DNA from: Methanothrix sp.
Lineage (GTDB): Archaea; Halobacteriota; Methanosarcinia; Methanotrichales; Methanotrichaceae
Assembly (NCBI GenBank): GCA_003162615.1
Contig: PMNG01000185.1
Location: 1 to 8,525 of the forward strand
Direction: 5' to 3'
DNA length: 8,525 nucleotides
The notes under the pieces are model-generated. The model saw only the letters and a list, made by a program, of their open reading frames with translations, did not search any database and was not told the origin of the DNA. Below are positions 7,114 to 8,525 of this stretch, one piece after another (the stretch's first letter is position 1; each line of letters opens with the position of its first letter). The translations under genes were made by a program, and so were the position numbers.

Positions 7114-7132
7114 GCAGCGTTGGTTTAATTGC

Positions 7133-7225
7133 GCCGCCGTGGCTTAGCCCGGTCAAAGCGGCTGATTCGTAAGACTTCGCGTCCGATAGATCAGCAGTTC
7201 ATGGGTTCGAATCCCATCGGCGGCT
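7133..7225 (+). tRNA. tRNA-Thr (anticodon CGU) with an 18-nt intron
   Basis: The cloverleaf folds fully. The acceptor stem GCCGCCG (7133-7139) pairs with CGGCGGC (7218-7224), followed by discriminator U (7225). The D stem GCTT (7142-7145) pairs with AAGC (7156-7159). The anticodon stem GCTGA (7161-7165) pairs with TCAGC (7191-7195), and the T stem ATGGG (7201-7205) with CCCAT (7213-7217) around TTCGAAT. The anticodon loop TTCGTA plus A7190 gives anticodon CGU (7168-7170), which reads ACG (Thr). An 18-nt intron (7172-7189) sits at the canonical 37/38 position, so the mature tRNA is 75 nt before CCA addition. CCA is not encoded, and U73 suits archaeal tRNA-Thr. Joining of archaeal tRNA exons is normally done by RtcB, not by the ligase encoded upstream. 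Confidence 0.93.
7172..7189 (+). other. tRNA-Thr intron with bulge-helix-bulge fold
   Basis: The intron forms a hairpin of GAC (7173-7175) with GTC (7181-7183) closing a 5-nt loop. Next to it, exon bases TCG (7167-7169) pair with intron CGA (7184-7186), with a T-T mismatch (7166/7187) completing the usual four-pair helix. Three-base bulges 7170-7172 and 7188-7190 place the cuts after 7171 and after 7189. This matches the splicing-endonuclease target apart from the single mismatch. Confidence 0.82.
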
Positions 7226-7248
7226 TAAATCTCACAGATCTGTAATCA

Positions 7249-7253
7249 TTTTT
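7249..7253 (+). terminator. T-tract terminator after tRNA-Thr
   Basis: TTTTT follows the tRNA by about 24 bases, consistent with archaeal intrinsic termination at oligo-T. The perfect 10-bp palindrome ACAGATCTGT (7234-7243) lies between the tRNA and the T-tract, but it is too short for a hairpin with a normal loop. Confidence 0.4.
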
Positions 7254-7278
7254 AGGATTCAACGCCAGTTCTAAAGGG

Positions 7279-7294
7279 CTTGACAATTGGCAAG
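7279..7294. repeat. Quasi-palindrome upstream of tbp, possible regulator site
   Basis: The 16-bp CTTGACAATTGGCAAG is symmetric at 14 of 16 positions around CAATTG. Its centre is about 40 bp ahead of the first TATA octamer of tbp, where archaeal activators can bind. AAGGG (7274-7278) and CCCTT (7307-7311) form a wider inverted pair around it. No binding protein can be named. Confidence 0.35.
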
Positions 7295-7324
7295 TCGGCT
7301 GAAGCTCCCTTAAGAGTTTATAAG

Positions 7325-7369
7325 CTTTAAATACCCATGCTTTATATACCCCTTCTTTATAAAGGCTTG
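7325..7369 (+). promoter_or_regulatory. tbp promoter: three TATA octamers at exact 15-bp pitch
   Basis: Three 15-bp units each begin with C followed by a TATA octamer: TTTAAATA (7326-7333), TTTATATA (7341-7348) and TTTATAAA (7356-7363). A fourth, weaker TTTATAAG (7317-7324) lies directly upstream. Only the first octamer has a purine-rich, BRE-like flank (TATAAG). The other two follow CCCATGC and CCCCTTC. The first octamer predicts transcription from about 7356, where the third octamer lies, giving a leader of about 31 nt with GTGGAG at 7371-7376. The third octamer alone would give an almost leaderless message from about 7386. TBP binding to the second or third octamer could repress its own gene; this is inferred from the layout. 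Confidence 0.65.
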
Positions 7370-7386
7370 AGTGGAGACGCGCGAGT

Positions 7387-7938
7387 ATGGAGTCCACAAT
7401 AAATATAGAGAACGTTGTTGCATCCACAAAGCTGGCTGACGAGTTCGATCTTATCAAAATTGAAGCGGAGCTTGAAGGGGCGGAGTACAACAAGGAGAAG
7501 TTCCCTGGTCTCGTTTACAGGGTCAAGTCACCCAGGGCAGCTTTTCTGATCTTCACCTCCGGCAAGGTAGTGTGCACGGGGGCCAAGAACGTCGAGGATG
7601 TCAGGACCGTGATAACAAACATGGCCAAGACCCTGAAGTCCATCGGCTTTGACAAGATCGACCTTAACCCCGAGATCCACGTTCAGAATATTGTGGCCAG
7701 CGCTGATCTCAAGACAGACTTGAACCTAAACGCCATTGCTCTAGGCCTGGGACTGGAGAACATCGAGTACGAGCCTGAGCAGTTCCCCGGACTGGTTTAC
7801 AGGATCAAGCAGCCCAAGGTTGTAGTCCTGATATTCAGCTCCGGAAAGCTCGTGGTCACGGGCGGCAAGTCTCCAGAAGAGTGCGAAGAGGGCGTGAAGA
7901 TCGTACGCCAGCAGCTGGAGAATATGGGGCTGCTCTAA
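7387..7938 (+). CDS. tbp: TATA-box-binding protein (TBP)
   Basis: This 183-residue protein is a complete archaeal TBP, the general transcription factor that binds and bends TATA boxes, recruits TFB and positions RNA polymerase. The two saddle repeats are plain: about residues 6-92 and 97-183 share IENVVAS/VQNIVAS openings, FPGLVYR loops (39-45 and 133-139) and LIF-x-SGK strands (54-60 and 148-154). The four DNA-intercalating phenylalanines appear as F39/F56 in the first repeat and F133/F150 in the second, each pair 17 apart as in characterised TBPs. The C-terminus ends at GLL without the acidic tail some archaeal TBPs have. GTGGAG at 7371-7376 is a ribosome site 10 bases before the start. The gene is probably monocistronic: T-tracts lie on both sides and the downstream IS is on the other strand. 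Confidence 0.97.
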   Translation: MESTINIENVVASTKLADEFDLIKIEAELEGAEYNKEKFPGLVYRVKSPRAAFLIFTSGKVVCTGAKNVEDVRTVITNMAKTLKSIGFDKIDLNPEIHVQNIVASADLKTDLNLNAIALGLGLENIEYEPEQFPGLVYRIKQPKVVVLIFSSGKLVVTGGKSPEECEEGVKIVRQQLENMGLL

Positions 7939-7945
7939 ACCTACA

Positions 7946-7951
7946 TTTTTT
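7946..7951 (+). terminator. T-tract terminator of tbp
   Basis: TTTTTT begins 7 bases after the tbp stop and is followed by more pyrimidine-rich sequence, as in archaeal oligo-T termination. I see no gene between here and the start of the transposable element. Confidence 0.5.
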
Positions 7952-8075
7952 CTCTTAAGATCAAAAAGCGAGAAATCCGCAAAAGTTTCATGGAGTCTTT
8001 CTCATCGATGGTAATGGCCCTGTAACATGTCTATCAATCGAGACACAATTATCAAGGAAATCCAACGTATTGCTC

Positions 8076-8525
8076 GGTAGCGTGCTATAGTTGCTGTAAA
8101 TTTGCAGTGGCCTTGTATCCCGATTCTATTCACTCCTCCAAGGATAAATACCTTTTACCAGTTACCCAATCCTCATTGATATCCATCATTATACAACCTG
8201 CTACTCTTAGGAGCGATTGATCATTCGAGTACGCCCCAGATACGCGACTTCTTCTTTTCAGCTCCTTGTTGATTCTCTCCAGGCCGTTAGTAGTTCGGAT
8301 CCTTCTCCAGTGCTGTCGTGGAAATGATTTGTAATTCCAAAGATCGAATTGGAATCTATCAATAGTGTCTGCAGACTTTTTGTATCCCTTTTTATCAAGA
8401 ATAACGGCTACTTCCTGCATCTTGCTTTCATCTTCAAGAGCATCCTTCAGCATGTAAGCAACCTCTTTTTTATCTTTCTTCGGTATGTTCTTGAGCACAG
8501 CACGCATGAAATGAACATTGCACAT
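8076..8525 (-). mobile_element. IS256/Mutator-type insertion sequence, one end (partial)
   Basis: The element is recognised from its transposase and runs off the right edge. The proposed outer end is GGTAGCGTGCTATAGTTGC at 8076-8094, about 54 bp beyond the transposase stop. That is a normal distance, and a GGTAG-type terminus followed by TGTAAATTT resembles IS256-family ends as I recall them. The matching inverted repeat and the 8-9 bp target duplication cannot be checked because the other end is outside the window. Confidence 0.5.
8130..8525 (-). CDS. IS256-family transposase, C-terminal 131 residues (gene continues past the window)
   Basis: The reading is open to the window edge, so the visible Met is internal and about two thirds of the usual ~400-residue protein is missing. 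Visible family features are CNVHFMRAVL at the left edge, the W-x-x-IRTTNGLERINKELKRR block (residues 73-92 of the visible part) and the RVAG...INEDW-x-TGKRYL ending. The Glu in TNGLERIN (visible residue 83) is the expected third catalytic residue of the DDE triad; the two Asp residues would lie outside. No frameshift or stop interrupts the visible part, so the copy may be active. It is oriented towards tbp and ends about 190 bp from it. Confidence 0.92.
   Translation of the reverse strand: MCNVHFMRAVLKNIPKKDKKEVAYMLKDALEDESKMQEVAVILDKKGYKKSADTIDRFQFDLWNYKSFPRQHWRRIRTTNGLERINKELKRRSRVSGAYSNDQSLLRVAGCIMMDINEDWVTGKRYLSLEE

Noticed and set aside
7133..7225. Idea that the upstream RNA ligase is the tRNA-Thr splicing ligase
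   Set aside because: Archaeal tRNA exons are normally joined by RtcB through a 2',3'-cyclic phosphate, whereas this ligase family needs 5'-phosphate and 3'-OH ends. Proximity alone does not support it.
8028..8045. Short inverted repeat TGTCT...AGACA between tbp and the IS
   Set aside because: Only five pairs around an 8-base loop. This is expected by chance, and no gene or T-tract is attached.

Overview
The window reads as chromosomal DNA of a methanogenic euryarchaeon. The evidence is an archaeal TATA-binding protein, a Thr tRNA with an archaeal-type intron and no encoded CCA, an archaeal Pab1020-type RNA ligase, a TIGR00300-family enzyme, archaeal TATA boxes, and many ATA and AGA/AGG codons. 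The overall flavour (about 50% GC, CBS gene cluster) suggests Methanosarcinales sensu lato, perhaps Methanotrichaceae (Methanothrix). That placement is an impression, not a measurement.

Layout. Positions 142-618 encode a MoaB/Mog-type molybdopterin biosynthesis protein. After a promoter-bearing gap comes a tight plus-strand run (721-7106). It starts with a two-CBS protein ending in a zinc ribbon (721-1275). Four different four-CBS proteins follow (1308-2096, about 2153-3070, 3067-3924, 3928-4707), then an ATP-dependent RNA ligase (4704-5828) and an ornithine cyclodeaminase-like TIGR00300 protein (5853-7106). Several junctions are ATGA-type overlaps or only a few bases apart, so the genes are probably co-transcribed and translationally coupled. 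Altogether 18 CBS modules in about 4 kb lead directly into an RNA-joining enzyme.

Downstream is a tRNA-Thr(CGU) gene (7133-7225) with an 18-nt intron at position 37/38 that folds into a near-canonical bulge-helix-bulge. Next is tbp (7387-7938). Its promoter has three TATA octamers at an exact 15-bp pitch, of which only the first has a purine-rich BRE-like flank. This is a good candidate for TBP autoregulation. The right edge holds the 3' part of an IS256/Mutator-family transposase on the minus strand (8130 to beyond 8525), with a proposed element end near 8076.

How it may work together. CBS pairs commonly bind AMP, ADP, ATP or S-adenosylmethionine. The ligase consumes ATP and forms an enzyme-AMP intermediate. 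A battery of adenylate-sensing proteins coupled to an RNA ligase would fit an RNA repair or circularisation module that responds to energy charge, but this is inference from context. The two most notable signals are the CBS/RNA-ligase cluster and the triple TATA array in front of tbp.
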